Below, piece after piece: positions 45,557-58,796 of a stretch of DNA of 64,000 nucleotides. Numbering within the stretch: position 1 is the stretch's first letter; each line of letters begins with the position of its first letter. The position numbers were made by a program, and so were the translations under genes. This stretch comes from Nocardiopsis sp. CNT312 (lineage in GTDB: Bacteria > Actinomycetota > Actinomycetes > Streptosporangiales > Streptosporangiaceae): assembly GCF_000515115.1 (NCBI RefSeq), contig NZ_AZXF01000016.1, positions 99,725 to 163,724 of the forward strand. Direction: 5' to 3'. The notes under the pieces are model-generated. The model worked only from the letters and a program-made list of their open reading frames with translations. It made no database searches and had not been told where the DNA came from.

Positions 45557-48280
45557 GTGGTGACCAAGCGAGAGACCCCCGACCAGACCAAGCGCCCCCG
45601 ACTCCTGCTGCTGGACGGCCATTCGATGGCCTTCCGAGCGTTCTTCGCGCTGCCGGCGGACAAGTTCGGGACCAGTACCGGGCAGTCGACGAACGCGATC
45701 TACGGGTTCGCGTCGATGCTGGTCAAGCTGTTGCGGGATGAGGAGCCCACGCACGTGGCGGTGGCGTGGGACCTGTCGGGTCCCACGTTCCGGGACGAGG
45801 AGTACGACGGCTACAAGGGTGGACGTTCGGAGACCCCTCCCGAATTCCCCTCGCAGGTGCCGCTCACCCAGGACCTGATGCGGCTGGTGGGCGTGGCCAA
45901 CCTCTCGGCTCCGGGGTTCGAGGCGGACGACGTCATCGCGACGCTGGCCCACCGGGGCGGCGAGGCGGGGATGGAGGTGCTCATCGCCTCCGGTGACCGG
46001 GACGCCTTCCAGTTGGTGACCGGTGACTGCACGGTGCTGTACCCGGGCAAGAGCCTGTCGGACCTGCGGCGGATGACGCCGGAGGCGGTCGAGGAGAAGT
46101 ACGCGGTGCCGCCCGAGCGGTACCGGGACCTGGCCGCCCTTGTGGGGGAGAAGGCCGACAACCTGCCGGGCGTGCCGGGCGTGGGTCCCAAGACCGCGGC
46201 GAAGTGGCTCGCCAAGTACGGGTCGCTGGAGGAGCTGGTGGCCCGGGCCGACGAGGTGGCCGGCAAGGCGGGGCAGAACCTGCGGGACCACCTGGACGAC
46301 GTGCTGCGCAACCACCGGCTGAACCGGTTGGTGACCGATGTGGACCTGGGCGTGGACGTGGCGGACCTGGCGGTGGGCGAGGCCGACAGGGCCGGTGTGG
46401 ACGCGCTCTTCGACAACCTGGAGTTCGCCTCCAACCTGCGGGAGCGGCTGTACGCGGTGATCCGCACCGGGCGGGAGGAGGAGCCCGCCGGGGGCGCGGA
46501 GGGCTTCGAGGTCGAGTTGACGGTCGCGGACACCGGCGGCCTGGCCGCCTGGCTGGCCGGGCACGCGGGGCGGGACCTGTCCGGGTCGGCGCCCGCGGGT
46601 GTGGCGGTCGACGGCTCGTGGGGCGGGGGGACCGGCCGGGTCGACGCCCTGGCGGTGGCGGTGCCCGGCGGCGGCGCCGTGTACGTGGACCCGCGGCTCC
46701 TGGGCCCCGAGGACGAGGAGGCGCTGGCGGCGTTCCTGGCCGACGCGGACGTGCCGAAGGCGGTGCACGGGGCCAAGGGCGCCGCGCTGGCGCTGGGCGC
46801 GCACGGCTGGAAGCTGGGCGGGGTGGTCAGCGACACCGCACTGGCGGCGTACCTGGTGCAGCCCGGTCAGCGCAGGTTCGACCTGGCCGACCTGGTCCGC
46901 AGGTATCTGGGCCGGGAACTGGAGGAGTCCGAGGGCGGCGGCCAGATGGCGCTGGATCTGGACGACGGCGGGGACCAGGGCGCGCTGGCGGTGCGGGCGG
47001 CGGCCGTTCGGGACCTGGCGGGGGTGCTGGCCGCGAGGCTGGAGGAGCGCGGCGGGGGCCATCTGCTGCGCGATGTGGAGCTTCCGCTGGTGGGTGTGCT
47101 GGCCCGAATGGAGCGTGCGGGGATCGCGGCGGACCTGGAGTACCTGGAGGGGCTCCAGGGCGAGTTCGCGGCGCAGGCGCGCGCCGCGGTGGAGCGGGCG
47201 CACGAGGTGGTGGGCCGGGAGTTCAACCTGGGCAGCCCCAAGCAGTTGCAGCAGGTGCTCTTCGAGGAATTGGAGCTGCCCCGGACCAAGAAGATCAAGA
47301 CGGGCTACACCACCGACGCCGACGCGCTGGCGTGGCTGGCGGCGCAGACGGACAACGAGTTGCCGGGGGTGCTGCTGCGCCACCGGGACCAGACGAAGCT
47401 GCGGACGACGGTGGAGGGCCTGATCAAGACGGTCGGCGACGACGGTCGTATCCACACGACCTTCAACCAGACGGTGGCTGCGACGGGCCGGCTGAGCTCC
47501 ACGGACCCGAACCTGCAGAACATCCCGGTGCGGACGGACGTGGGGCGCAGGATCCGGCGGGCGTTCGTGGTGGGCGAGGGCTTCGAGGAGCTGCTGACCG
47601 CGGACTACAGCCAGATCGAGCTGCGGATCATGGCGCACCTATCGGGGGAGAAGGCGCTCATCGACGCGTTCAACAGCGGCTACGACTTCCACGCGCAGAT
47701 GGCGTCGCAGGTGTTCGGTGTGCCGGTGGAGGAGGTGGACGGCCAGGCCCGGTCCAGGATCAAGGCGATGAGCTACGGCCTGGCCTACGGGTTGAGCGCC
47801 TACGGCCTGTCCCAACAGCTCGGGATCGCCCCGGACGAGGCGAAGAAGCTGATGGAGGACTACTTCGCGGTGTTCGGCGGGGTGCGCGACTACCTGCACG
47901 AGGTGGTGGAGGAGGCGCGCCGGGCCGGGTACACCGAGACGATCCTGGGGCGGCGCCGCTACCTGCCGGACCTGACCAGCGACCAGCGCCAGCGCCGGGA
48001 GATGGCGGAGCGGATGGCGCTCAACGCCCCGATCCAGGGGTCGGCCGCCGACATCATCAAGGTGGCGATGCTCCAGGTGGACGCGGCGCTGTCCGAGGGA
48101 GGGTTCGCCTCGCGGGTGTTGTTGCAGGTGCACGACGAGCTCGTGGTGGAGATCGCCCCGGGGGAGCGCGAGCGGGTGGAAAACCTGGTGTCGCACGAGA
48201 TGGGGTCGGCCTATGATCTGCGTGTGCCGCTGGCGGTGTCGGTCGGCAGCGGGCAGAACTGGTACGAGGCCGCTCATTAG
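45557..48280 (+). CDS. polA: DNA polymerase I
   Basis: Fills gaps and removes primers in repair and replication. 907 residues from GTG 45557 (GTG 45560 is equivalent). The 5'-3' nuclease domain (1-295) has LLLLDGHSMAFRAF, VAWDLSGPTFRDEEYDGYKG and a helix-hairpin-helix at VGPKTAAKWL. The middle domain (about 310-500) lacks the acidic triad of a proofreading exonuclease. The polymerase domain has RLSSTDPNLQNIPVRT, DYSQIELRIMAHLSGE, RIKAMSYGLAYGLSAYG and VHDELVVE. Confidence 0.97.
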   Translation: MVTKRETPDQTKRPRLLLLDGHSMAFRAFFALPADKFGTSTGQSTNAIYGFASMLVKLLRDEEPTHVAVAWDLSGPTFRDEEYDGYKGGRSETPPEFPSQVPLTQDLMRLVGVANLSAPGFEADDVIATLAHRGGEAGMEVLIASGDRDAFQLVTGDCTVLYPGKSLSDLRRMTPEAVEEKYAVPPERYRDLAALVGEKADNLPGVPGVGPKTAAKWLAKYGSLEELVARADEVAGKAGQNLRDHLDDVLRNHRLNRLVTDVDLGVDVADLAVGEADRAGVDALFDNLEFASNLRERLYAVIRTGREEEPAGGAEGFEVELTVADTGGLAAWLAGHAGRDLSGSAPAGVAVDGSWGGGTGRVDALAVAVPGGGAVYVDPRLLGPEDEEALAAFLADADVPKAVHGAKGAALALGAHGWKLGGVVSDTALAAYLVQPGQRRFDLADLVRRYLGRELEESEGGGQMALDLDDGGDQGALAVRAAAVRDLAGVLAARLEERGGGHLLRDVELPLVGVLARMERAGIAADLEYLEGLQGEFAAQARAAVERAHEVVGREFNLGSPKQLQQVLFEELELPRTKKIKTGYTTDADALAWLAAQTDNELPGVLLRHRDQTKLRTTVEGLIKTVGDDGRIHTTFNQTVAATGRLSSTDPNLQNIPVRTDVGRRIRRAFVVGEGFEELLTADYSQIELRIMAHLSGEKALIDAFNSGYDFHAQMASQVFGVPVEEVDGQARSRIKAMSYGLAYGLSAYGLSQQLGIAPDEAKKLMEDYFAVFGGVRDYLHEVVEEARRAGYTETILGRRRYLPDLTSDQRQRREMAERMALNAPIQGSAADIIKVAMLQVDAALSEGGFASRVLLQVHDELVVEIAPGERERVENLVSHEMGSAYDLRVPLAVSVGSGQNWYEAAH

Positions 48281-48369
48281 TGTTTCTCCGCACTTCCCCG
48301 CCACCGTCCTCAACGGACGCCTGGCGGCGCGGTCGGGGTTGTGAGATGGCGGCGAGGGAGGTGTGCGCG

Positions 48370-48795
48370 ATGGTGGACGATCTCAGCGTCGGCTCGGTCA
48401 CGGTGCCCTCCGCCGACCTCGTGTGGCGGTTCTCCCGGTCCTCGGGGCCGGGCGGGCAGCACGTGAACACCTCCGACACCCGGGTGGCGCTGTCGTTGGA
48501 CGTGGCCTCGTGCCGGGGGCTGGGGGAGACGCGCCGGCGGCGGGCCCTGGAGCGGTTGTCGGGGCGGCTGGTCGGCGGGGTGCTGACGGTGACGGTGCAG
48601 GAGCACCGGTCGCAGGCGCGCAACCGTGCCGAGGCACGGGAGCGGTTGGCGGAGCTCCTGGCGGAGGCGATGGCGCCGCCGGAGCCCCGACGGCGGCCCA
48701 CGCGGCCGGGCCGGGCGGCGCGCCGACGGCGGGTGGAGGACAAGCGTCGTCGGGGCGATCTCAAGCGGTCCCGCTCGCGTCCGCCGCTGGACTGA
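48370..48795 (+). CDS. arfB: Alternative ribosome-rescue factor / peptidyl-tRNA hydrolase
   Basis: 141 residues from ATG 48370, 8-10 bp after GGGAGG; GTG 48361 and ATG 48346 are in frame. It frees ribosomes stalled at mRNA ends. The catalytic loop is SSGPGGQHVNTSDTRV, the GGQ motif of class I release factors, followed by the helix RRALERLSGRL and the basic C-terminal tail (RRRRVEDKRRRGDLKRSRSR) that enters the empty mRNA channel in ArfB/YaeJ. It lacks the codon-recognition domain, so it is not RF1 or RF2. Confidence 0.92.
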   Translation: MVDDLSVGSVTVPSADLVWRFSRSSGPGGQHVNTSDTRVALSLDVASCRGLGETRRRRALERLSGRLVGGVLTVTVQEHRSQARNRAEARERLAELLAEAMAPPEPRRRPTRPGRAARRRRVEDKRRRGDLKRSRSRPPLD

Positions 48796-48877
48796 TTTTT
48801 TCCCGCCCGTTCGTCCGGAGCCCGTGCGGGGGCGGCTCCGCGGCCCGGCACCCGCGCGGACGTGGGCTGGCGCATGG

Positions 48878-48907
48878 TTGATCTTGACCCCTATGCTCGG
48901 GTAAATT
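48878..48907 (+). promoter_or_regulatory. Promoter 1 of rpsA, TTGATC-18-TAAATT
   Basis: Both boxes are close to the primary sigma-factor consensus and the spacing is acceptable. Confidence 0.55.
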
Positions 48908-48951
48908 GCCGCCAACGTGGCCTTGGCGGGCTTTCTCGGCCTGGGTTCGGA

Positions 48952-48980
48952 TTGACCGGGACGCCCATGTCTCATATTCT
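48952..48980 (+). promoter_or_regulatory. Promoter 2 of rpsA, TTGACC-17-TATTCT
   Basis: The best promoter in the window: a five-of-six -35, optimal 17-bp spacing and a TANNNT -10. It leaves an mRNA leader of about 215 bases before rpsA. Confidence 0.7.
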
Positions 48981-49200
48981 GGCGGGAGCGTTGTGGGTTC
49001 GTGCGGTCGCGTGCCGTCTCCCGTGAGGGATCGGTGATCGTACCGCTTCGGTCAGCACTCTGGAACCCGGCGGCCGGTGGTCTCGGACGGTTTTCTCGTC
49101 CCGGTGTCCCTGGTTCTCTTCATCTGGATGGCGATCGGCGGGCTCGAACTCGCGGCGTGCCCATTTCCTGAACCTGTCCGTATCCGGAGTCCACCCACAA

Positions 49201-50688
49201 ATGACGAGCAGCACCGAGGCCACCTCGACACCCCAGGTAGCGGTCGACGACATCGGGTCCGAGGAAGCCTTCCTCGCAGCGATCGACGAGACCATCAAGT
49301 ACTTCAACGATGGTGACATTGTCGAGGGCACCATCGTGAAGGTCGATCGAGACGAGGTCTTGCTCGACATCGGCTACAAGACCGAGGGTGTCATCCCCTC
49401 CCGGGAGCTGTCGATCAAGCACGACGTCGACCCCGGCGAGGTCGTGGCCGTCGGCGACCAGGTCGAGGCCCTGGTCCTCCAGAAGGAGGACAAGGAGGGC
49501 CGCCTGATCCTGTCCAAGAAGCGCGCCCAGTACGAGCGCGCCTGGGGCACGATCGAGAAGATCAAGGAGGAGGACGGCGTCGTCACCGGCACCGTCATCG
49601 AGGTCGTCAAGGGCGGTCTCATCCTCGACATCGGCCTGCGCGGCTTCCTGCCCGCCTCCCTGGTCGAGATGCGCCGGGTCCGCGACCTGCAGCCCTACGT
49701 CGGCCGTGAGCTCGAAGCGAAGATCATCGAGCTGGACAAGAACCGCAACAACGTGGTCCTGTCCCGCCGCGCCTGGTTGGAGCAGACACAGTCCGAGGTG
49801 CGCCAGACGTTCCTCAACACCCTCCAGAAGGGCCAGATCCGCAAGGGCGTCGTCTCCTCGATCGTCAACTTCGGTGCCTTCGTGGACCTGGGCGGCGTCG
49901 ACGGCCTGGTGCACGTCTCCGAGCTGTCCTGGAAGCACATCGACCACCCGAGCGAGGTCGTCGAGGTCGGCCAGGAGGTCACCGTCGAGGTCCTCGACGT
50001 CGACATGGAGCGCGAGCGCGTCTCCCTGTCGCTCAAGGCGACGCAGGAGGACCCCTGGCAGCAGTTCGCCCGCACGCACCAGATCGGCCAGGTCGTTCCC
50101 GGCAAGGTCACCAAGCTGGTACCGTTCGGTGCGTTCGTGCGCGTGGAGGAGGGCATCGAGGGCCTGGTCCACATCTCCGAGCTGGCCGAGCGCCACGTCG
50201 AGGTGCCCGAGCAGGTCGTCCAGGTCGGCACCGAGATCTTCGTCAAGATCATCGACATCGACCTTGAGCGCCGCCGCATCAGCCTGTCGCTGAAGCAGGC
50301 CAACGAGGCCGTCTCGCCCGACCAGGTGGACTTCGACCCCACCCTGTACGGCATGGCCGCCGACTACGACGAGCAGGGCAACTACAAGTACCCGGAGGGC
50401 TTCGACCCCGAGAGCGGCGAGTGGCTCGAGGGCTTCGAGGCGCAGCGGGACGAGTGGGAGCGCAGCTACGCCGAGGCGCAGGCCCGCTTCGAGGCGCACC
50501 GCAAGCAGGTCGAGGAGGCGCGTGCGGCCGAGGCCGACGCCGCCAACGCCCCGGCCGAGGAGGCCGAGGAGGAGTACACCGGTGGCGGCCAGGCCGCTCC
50601 GGTCTCCGAGACCGCCAGCAGCGGCGCGCTGGCCTCCGACGAGGCGCTGGCCGCCCTGCGCGAGAAGCTCGCGGGCGGCGACGCCTGA
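49201..50688 (+). CDS. rpsA: 30S ribosomal protein S1
   Basis: Helps bind mRNA to the small subunit. 495 residues from ATG 49201; there is no strong ribosome site, as is common for rpsA. Four S1 RNA-binding domains are visible: about 38-106 (GDIVEGTIVKVDRDEVLLDI), 122-190 (GTVIEVVKGGLILDIGLRGF), 208-277 (RKGVVSSIVNFGAFVDLGG) and 294-364 (PGKVTKLVPFGAFVRVEEG). The C-terminal 130 residues are acidic and repetitive in Glu, Ala and Gln. Four domains instead of the six of E. coli is usual for this phylum. Confidence 0.97.
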   Translation: MTSSTEATSTPQVAVDDIGSEEAFLAAIDETIKYFNDGDIVEGTIVKVDRDEVLLDIGYKTEGVIPSRELSIKHDVDPGEVVAVGDQVEALVLQKEDKEGRLILSKKRAQYERAWGTIEKIKEEDGVVTGTVIEVVKGGLILDIGLRGFLPASLVEMRRVRDLQPYVGRELEAKIIELDKNRNNVVLSRRAWLEQTQSEVRQTFLNTLQKGQIRKGVVSSIVNFGAFVDLGGVDGLVHVSELSWKHIDHPSEVVEVGQEVTVEVLDVDMERERVSLSLKATQEDPWQQFARTHQIGQVVPGKVTKLVPFGAFVRVEEGIEGLVHISELAERHVEVPEQVVQVGTEIFVKIIDIDLERRRISLSLKQANEAVSPDQVDFDPTLYGMAADYDEQGNYKYPEGFDPESGEWLEGFEAQRDEWERSYAEAQARFEAHRKQVEEARAAEADAANAPAEEAEEEYTGGGQAAPVSETASSGALASDEALAALREKLAGGDA

Positions 50689-50716
50689 TCGCGCTGAGGC
50701 GCTAGTACGGCTGTGA

Positions 50717-50747
50717 GGGGCCGTCCCCGGTTCGGGGGCGGCCCCTT
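50717..50747 (+). terminator. Terminator after rpsA
   Basis: 12-bp GC stem with one G-U pair and a 5-base loop, followed by TT. Confidence 0.75.
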
Positions 50748-50812
50748 CGCCTTGAGCGGGGGGGGCGGTGCGTGTGCAAGACTCGCGGTGCTGGACCCAG
50801 TGAGGAGGCGGT

Positions 50813-51310
50813 GTGTTCGACATCCGGCCGGCGGTTCCCGAGGACGCGGGGGAGCTCCTGACCGTGCAGCGCGCGGCGTTCGTCGACGAGGCGCAGGCCT
50901 GCGGCGACCCGTTTGTCCTGCCCCTCACGGAGGGTCTGGAGCGTATCGGGGGCCTTCTGCGCCAGCAGGACGTACTGGTGCTCAAGGCGGTCGAGGGCGG
51001 CCGGATCGTGGGGGCGGTGCGGGTGGGCGTGTCCGGGGCCAACGGGATCGTGAGCCGGCTGGCGGTGGTTCCGGACCGGCGGCGGCGGGGGATCGCGACG
51101 GCGCTGCTCACCCGGGGGGAGGAGGAGGTGCGGGCCCGCCGCCCCGAGGTGGCGTCACTGACGCTGTTCACCGGGGCGCAGAGCGCCCGGGAGCAGCGGC
51201 TGTACCGTGGCCGCGGGTTCGCGGTCACGCATCGGGAGAGGGTCGCCGACCACCTGGTGATGGTGCACATGCGCAAGGAGTTGACGGCGGTGTCCGCCGG
51301 GCCGTGGTGA
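50813..51310 (+). CDS. GNAT-family acetyltransferase
   Basis: 165 residues from GTG 50813, behind GAGGAGG. The acetyl-CoA loop is VVPDRRRRGIATALL in the normal place after a predicted strand (ISRLAV-type, here IVSRLAVV). The C-terminal strand EQRLYRGRGFAVTHRE matches the GNAT 'Y...GF' end. The acceptor is unknown. It stands alone between rpsA and coaE. Confidence 0.88.
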   Translation: MFDIRPAVPEDAGELLTVQRAAFVDEAQACGDPFVLPLTEGLERIGGLLRQQDVLVLKAVEGGRIVGAVRVGVSGANGIVSRLAVVPDRRRRGIATALLTRGEEEVRARRPEVASLTLFTGAQSAREQRLYRGRGFAVTHRERVADHLVMVHMRKELTAVSAGPW

Positions 51311-51349
51311 GGACCCGGGGCGGGCGCGGCGGTAGCGGTGGCGGTGGTC

Positions 51350-51355
51350 TAGTGT
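51350..51355 (+). promoter_or_regulatory. -10 box TAGTGT for coaE, probably leaderless
   Basis: TAGTGT ends 7 bp before the coaE ATG and no ribosome site lies between; the upstream -35 region is poor. Confidence 0.4.
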
Positions 51356-51362
51356 TCCTCGC

Positions 51363-51962
51363 ATGCTGAGAGTGGGACTCACCGGAGGGATCGGTTCCGG
51401 CAAGAGCGCGGTGTCGGCGGAGTTGGCGCGCCGGGGTGCGGTGGTCGTCGACGCCGACGCGATCGCGCGCGAGGTGGTCGAGCCGGGGACGGAGGGGCTG
51501 GCGGAGGTCGTCGCCGAGTTCGGCGAGGGTGTGCTGGCCCCCGACGGGGGACTGGACCGGGCACGGCTCGGGGAGATCGTCTTCTCCGACGGGGAGCGGC
51601 GCGCCCGGCTCAACGCGATCGTGCATCCGCGGGTGGCCGAGCGCAGCGCGGAGCTGATGGAGCGGGCGCGGGAGTCGGGAGCGGCGGTGGTGGTCTACGA
51701 CGTCCCGCTGCTGGTGGAGAACGGTTTGGGGGGGCTCTACGACGTGGTGGTGGTCGTCGACGCCCCCGACGATGTGCGGGTGGAACGGGTGGCCGCCGAC
51801 CGGGGGATGGCGCGCGAGCAGGTGTGGGCGCGGATCCGGGCGCAGGCGGGCCGGGAGGAGCGGCTGGCCGCCGCCGACCTGGTGGTGGACAACTCCGGTA
51901 CCCGTGAGCAGCTCGCGGCCGGGGCCGGGGAGCTGTGGGAGGCTCTGCTCGCGCGGGCGTAA
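51363..51962 (+). CDS. coaE: Dephospho-CoA kinase
   Basis: Last step of coenzyme A synthesis, phosphorylating the 3'-hydroxyl of dephospho-CoA. 199 residues from ATG 51363. P-loop [14 protein letters not shown], the [13 protein letters not shown] substrate loop, [21 protein letters not shown] and the lid [16 protein letters not shown] are all present. It is the short form without the C-terminal UPF0157/GrpB domain that mycobacterial CoaE carries. uvrB follows after 80 bp. Confidence 0.96.
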   Translation: MLRVGLTGGIGSGKSAVSAELARRGAVVVDADAIAREVVEPGTEGLAEVVAEFGEGVLAPDGGLDRARLGEIVFSDGERRARLNAIVHPRVAERSAELMERARESGAAVVVYDVPLLVENGLGGLYDVVVVVDAPDDVRVERVAADRGMAREQVWARIRAQAGREERLAAADLVVDNSGTREQLAAGAGELWEALLARA

Positions 51963-52042
51963 CGGGGATGTCGCCGGCGCTCGGTAGCGTGGGAGTGGAC
52001 GGGCGCGGGTGCCGCGCGGTCCGCGAGGCGAGGAGGGGCGAC

Positions 52043-54136
<2,094 letters not shown>

Positions 54137-54299
54137 GCCGGGGCCCGTCCAGGGGTGCGGCCGGGGAGGTCCCGGGGCGATATCGGATCAGGTACGTTCG
54201 GGCAACGGTTGTGTCGCGTGTTTACCGTCGTGTGACATAACCTTGGGTTTGCTCGATAACTGTGTCGGACATGCCGGGTATCCGGTCGCGGGGGAATTC

Positions 54300-54734
54300 A
54301 TGAGGGTTCGGCTGCTGGTGAGGTCGGGGGCACTGTTGGTCGGAACGGTGTCCGTGGCCGGGTGCGCCCTGGTCGGTGGAGGGGAGGGCGCCGGCGACGC
54401 CCCTTCCCCGGTCATGCCCCGGACGGCGGGGAGCGCGTCCGAGCCGGTGGCGGACGAGGACACCCTGGTGGTCTCCGACGACGGCGTTGAACTGCGCGAA
54501 CCGTGCGACGGCCGGGAGGTGGTGGTCACGGCCGACGACGCCGAGGTGGTCTTGGACGGTGCGTGCGGCTCGGTCAGGGCCACAGGTCGGGGGACGACCG
54601 TGGACGTGGGGTCGGCCGAGCGGATCGTCCTGGTGGGGGTGGACAACGTCGTCTCCTACGCTTCGGGTGACCCGGAGGTGATCAACCACGGCAGGGGCAC
54701 CTCGGTGGTCGAGGGCGGTGCCGCCGGAGTGTGA
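54300..54734 (+). CDS. DUF3060-like lipoprotein
   Basis: 144 residues from ATG 54300, behind GGGGGAA. A short signal with lipobox VAGC at about residues 18-21 predicts a lipid-anchored protein. The mature part is mostly beta strands with the DUF3060 style of short hydrophobic repeats: CDGREVVVTADDAEVVLDGACGS, GRGTTVDVGSAERIVLVGVDNVV. Two cysteines bracket the repeat. Function unknown; mycobacteria have exported relatives. Confidence 0.8.
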   Translation: MRVRLLVRSGALLVGTVSVAGCALVGGGEGAGDAPSPVMPRTAGSASEPVADEDTLVVSDDGVELREPCDGREVVVTADDAEVVLDGACGSVRATGRGTTVDVGSAERIVLVGVDNVVSYASGDPEVINHGRGTSVVEGGAAGV

Positions 54735-55021
54735 GGCCGGACGGTGCGGCGGTCGTGTCCTCGGATTGATCTCCCCGACACCCCGGAGCGACCGTGGATC
54801 CGTTACCTTGGGGGTAGCCGTGCCGACGACGGGGTCGGGCGGGGAACAGAGGGTTCGGCCCATGGAGGGTGAACTCTCGCCGTCCGTTCGGTGAGGGCGT
54901 TCTCCGGTCCGCAACCCAAACGGTACGGTCGAGCAGTCTCGCTTGAGAAGGCACGAGGAGCCGCCCGGCCGTCGGATCGAGGACGTGCGCTGAAGGTGAG
55001 GGCCCGCCAGGGGAGGGGTGG

Positions 55022-56017
55022 ATGAGCGGTTATGTCGCGCGGGTGCGGCACGACGAGTCGCCCGGAGGCGACCTCGGACTGGACCCACTGGTGCGGTCCG
55101 CCGCGCAGCGCTGGGTCGAGTCCGACCCTCTGCTCCCACAGCCCATGGGGTTCGCACCCGACAGCTATCCGCTCGTGACGGTCAGCGACGAGGCGGGCAA
55201 CACCGTCGCGGCCGGGAGCATGCACTACACGTGGTACCAGCCCGGCGAGGTCGGCCGTATCTGGGGCGTTCCCGACCAGCACTGGCTCACCCCGGTCGTC
55301 GGCGGACCCGAGCCGGCCCGCGCGCTGGACTCCCTCCTCACCAGTTGGCGCGATCAGTTGGAGGACCTGCCGACCGGTACCGGCTCGGAGTCGGCCGCCC
55401 TGGTGAGCTGGCCCGCCCGGGACGTGTGCGGGATCATCCCGTTGCAGCGGCACGGCCTCCAGCCCTACACCGTGCTGGCGGCCCGCCAGCGCCGCCGGGG
55501 GGTGCCGCCGTCCCTGCCGCCGCGCGACGTGACCATCCGGCTGGCCGACCGCAGCGACCTCACCCAGGTCGTGGGCCTGCTGATGGAGGAGCACCGCTAT
55601 GAGGAGCACTTCGGCGGGGTGTTCCTCCAGGAGGACACCGCGGAGCAGACGCGCGAGGTCGCCGCGCGGGCGCTGAACCGCTCGCGTTCGTGGATCTGGC
55701 TGGCCGAGCGGCGCGGCCGGGCCGTCGGGCTGATGTGGGTGTCCCCGCCGGAGCGCTCCCGCTGGGCCAAGTCGCTGGTCAACGCGCGCCCGATCGCCCA
55801 CATCGGCTACGGGGTGGTGATCGCCGCCGAGCGGGGCAACGGGATCGGTACCGCCCTGGTGGGGCAGGCGCACCAGGCCCTGGACAGTCACGGTGTGGGG
55901 GTTTCGGTGCTGAACTACGCGGCGATGAACCCGTTGTCGGGGCCCTTCTGGCACCGGATGGGGTACCGCCCGGTGTGGACGACCTGGGAGGTCCGTCCGG
56001 CGCTGGCCCTGCGCTGA
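55022..56017 (+). CDS. Two-part GNAT-family acetyltransferase
   Basis: 331 residues from ATG 55022, behind GGGGAGGGG. The N-terminal 165 residues (with MGFAPDSYPLVTVSDEAGN and DVCGIIPLQRHGLQPYTVLAARQ) have the look of a degenerate first GNAT repeat. The C-terminal half (about 172-320) is a clear acetyltransferase with GYGVVIAAERGNGIGTALVGQAHQ and NPLSGPFWHRMGYRPVWTTWE. Substrate unknown. The next gene starts 25 bp later, so they may share an mRNA. Confidence 0.88.
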   Translation: MSGYVARVRHDESPGGDLGLDPLVRSAAQRWVESDPLLPQPMGFAPDSYPLVTVSDEAGNTVAAGSMHYTWYQPGEVGRIWGVPDQHWLTPVVGGPEPARALDSLLTSWRDQLEDLPTGTGSESAALVSWPARDVCGIIPLQRHGLQPYTVLAARQRRRGVPPSLPPRDVTIRLADRSDLTQVVGLLMEEHRYEEHFGGVFLQEDTAEQTREVAARALNRSRSWIWLAERRGRAVGLMWVSPPERSRWAKSLVNARPIAHIGYGVVIAAERGNGIGTALVGQAHQALDSHGVGVSVLNYAAMNPLSGPFWHRMGYRPVWTTWEVRPALALR

Positions 56018-56041
56018 CGCGTGCCGTGTGAGGGAGGGTCG

Positions 56042-56944
56042 ATGGGCTCCGAGCGGGTGGAGATCGTCGAGGTGGGGCCGCGTGACGGCCTCCAGAACGA
56101 GGACCGCGTCCTGTCGGTTCAGGACCGGATCGAGCTGGTCGACCGTGCCGTCGAGGCCGGTGTGCGGCGGATCGAGGCGGTCAGCTTCGTTCATCCGGCT
56201 CGGGTTCCGCAGATGGCGGGCGCGGAGGAGGTCATGGCGGGTGTGCGCCGTGTGCCGGGGGTCCGCCACATCGGCCTCGTGCTCAACCGCCGCGGTCTGG
56301 AGCGCGCGGTGGCGGCCGGGGTGGGCGAGGTCAACGTCGCGGTGCCCGCCACGGACGGGTTCTGTACCCGCAACCAGGGGCGTACCGTCGGGGAGATGCT
56401 GGACGCGCTGGCCGGTATCGACGCCGAACTGGCGGGGACGGGCCTCCCGTTGAGCGTGACCGTCTCGACAGCGTTCGGTTGTCCCTTCGAGGGCGAGGTG
56501 GACCCGGAACGGGTGGTGGAGGTGGTCCGGCGCATCGCCGGGACCGGCGCGGTGGAGATCGCGCTGGCCGACACCATCGGGGTGGGGGTGCCCCGCCAGG
56601 TGCGGGACCTGGTCCGCCGGGTGGCGGAGGTGGCCGACGGGCGGGCACTGCGCTGTCATTTCCACAACACTCGCAACACCGGTTACGCGAACGCGCTCGC
56701 GGCGGTGGAGGAGGGCGTGGGCGTGCTCGACTCCAGCCTGGGTGGTTTCGGCGGCTGCCCGTTCGCGCCCGCGGCGACCGGCAACATCGCCACCGAGGAC
56801 CTGCTGTACCTGCTGCACCGCAGCGGGTTCGAGACGGGGGTGGACCTCTCGGCGGCCGCGGCGCTGGGCGAGTGGATGGGCGGGCGCCTGGGCCGTCGGC
56901 CGCCCGCCTATCTGGGGCGTGCCGGGGGCTTCCCAGCCTCCTGA
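56042..56944 (+). CDS. HMG-CoA-lyase-like enzyme
   Basis: 300 residues from ATG 56042, behind GAGGGAGGG. The DRE-TIM barrel is read from VEIVEVGPRDGLQNEDRVLS with the catalytic Arg-Asp, through FHNTRNTGYANALAAVE with the metal-binding His, to LGGFGGCPFAPAATGNIATED with the catalytic Cys. It would cleave 3-hydroxy-3-methylglutaryl-CoA to acetoacetate and acetyl-CoA in leucine breakdown. Related hydroxy-acyl-CoA lyases share these motifs, and no other leucine-catabolic gene is next to it. Confidence 0.87.
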   Translation: MGSERVEIVEVGPRDGLQNEDRVLSVQDRIELVDRAVEAGVRRIEAVSFVHPARVPQMAGAEEVMAGVRRVPGVRHIGLVLNRRGLERAVAAGVGEVNVAVPATDGFCTRNQGRTVGEMLDALAGIDAELAGTGLPLSVTVSTAFGCPFEGEVDPERVVEVVRRIAGTGAVEIALADTIGVGVPRQVRDLVRRVAEVADGRALRCHFHNTRNTGYANALAAVEEGVGVLDSSLGGFGGCPFAPAATGNIATEDLLYLLHRSGFETGVDLSAAAALGEWMGGRLGRRPPAYLGRAGGFPAS

Positions 56945-58756
<1,812 letters not shown>

Positions 58757-58796
58757 CGCGGTGTCGGGCGGGGCGCGGGCTGAGAGAGGCGAGTAC

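Larger units (their letters stand above)
48796..49200 (+). other. 405-bp gap upstream of rpsA
   Basis: Begins with TTTTTT and a 7-bp hairpin (48816-48840) after arfB, a weak terminator, then the two rpsA promoter candidates. The last 220 bp form the probable rpsA 5' leader; no gene in it. Confidence 0.6.

Noticed and set aside
49077..49316. 79-codon ORF overlapping the rpsA start
   Set aside because: Runs out of frame into rpsA; hydrophobic start is probably chance.
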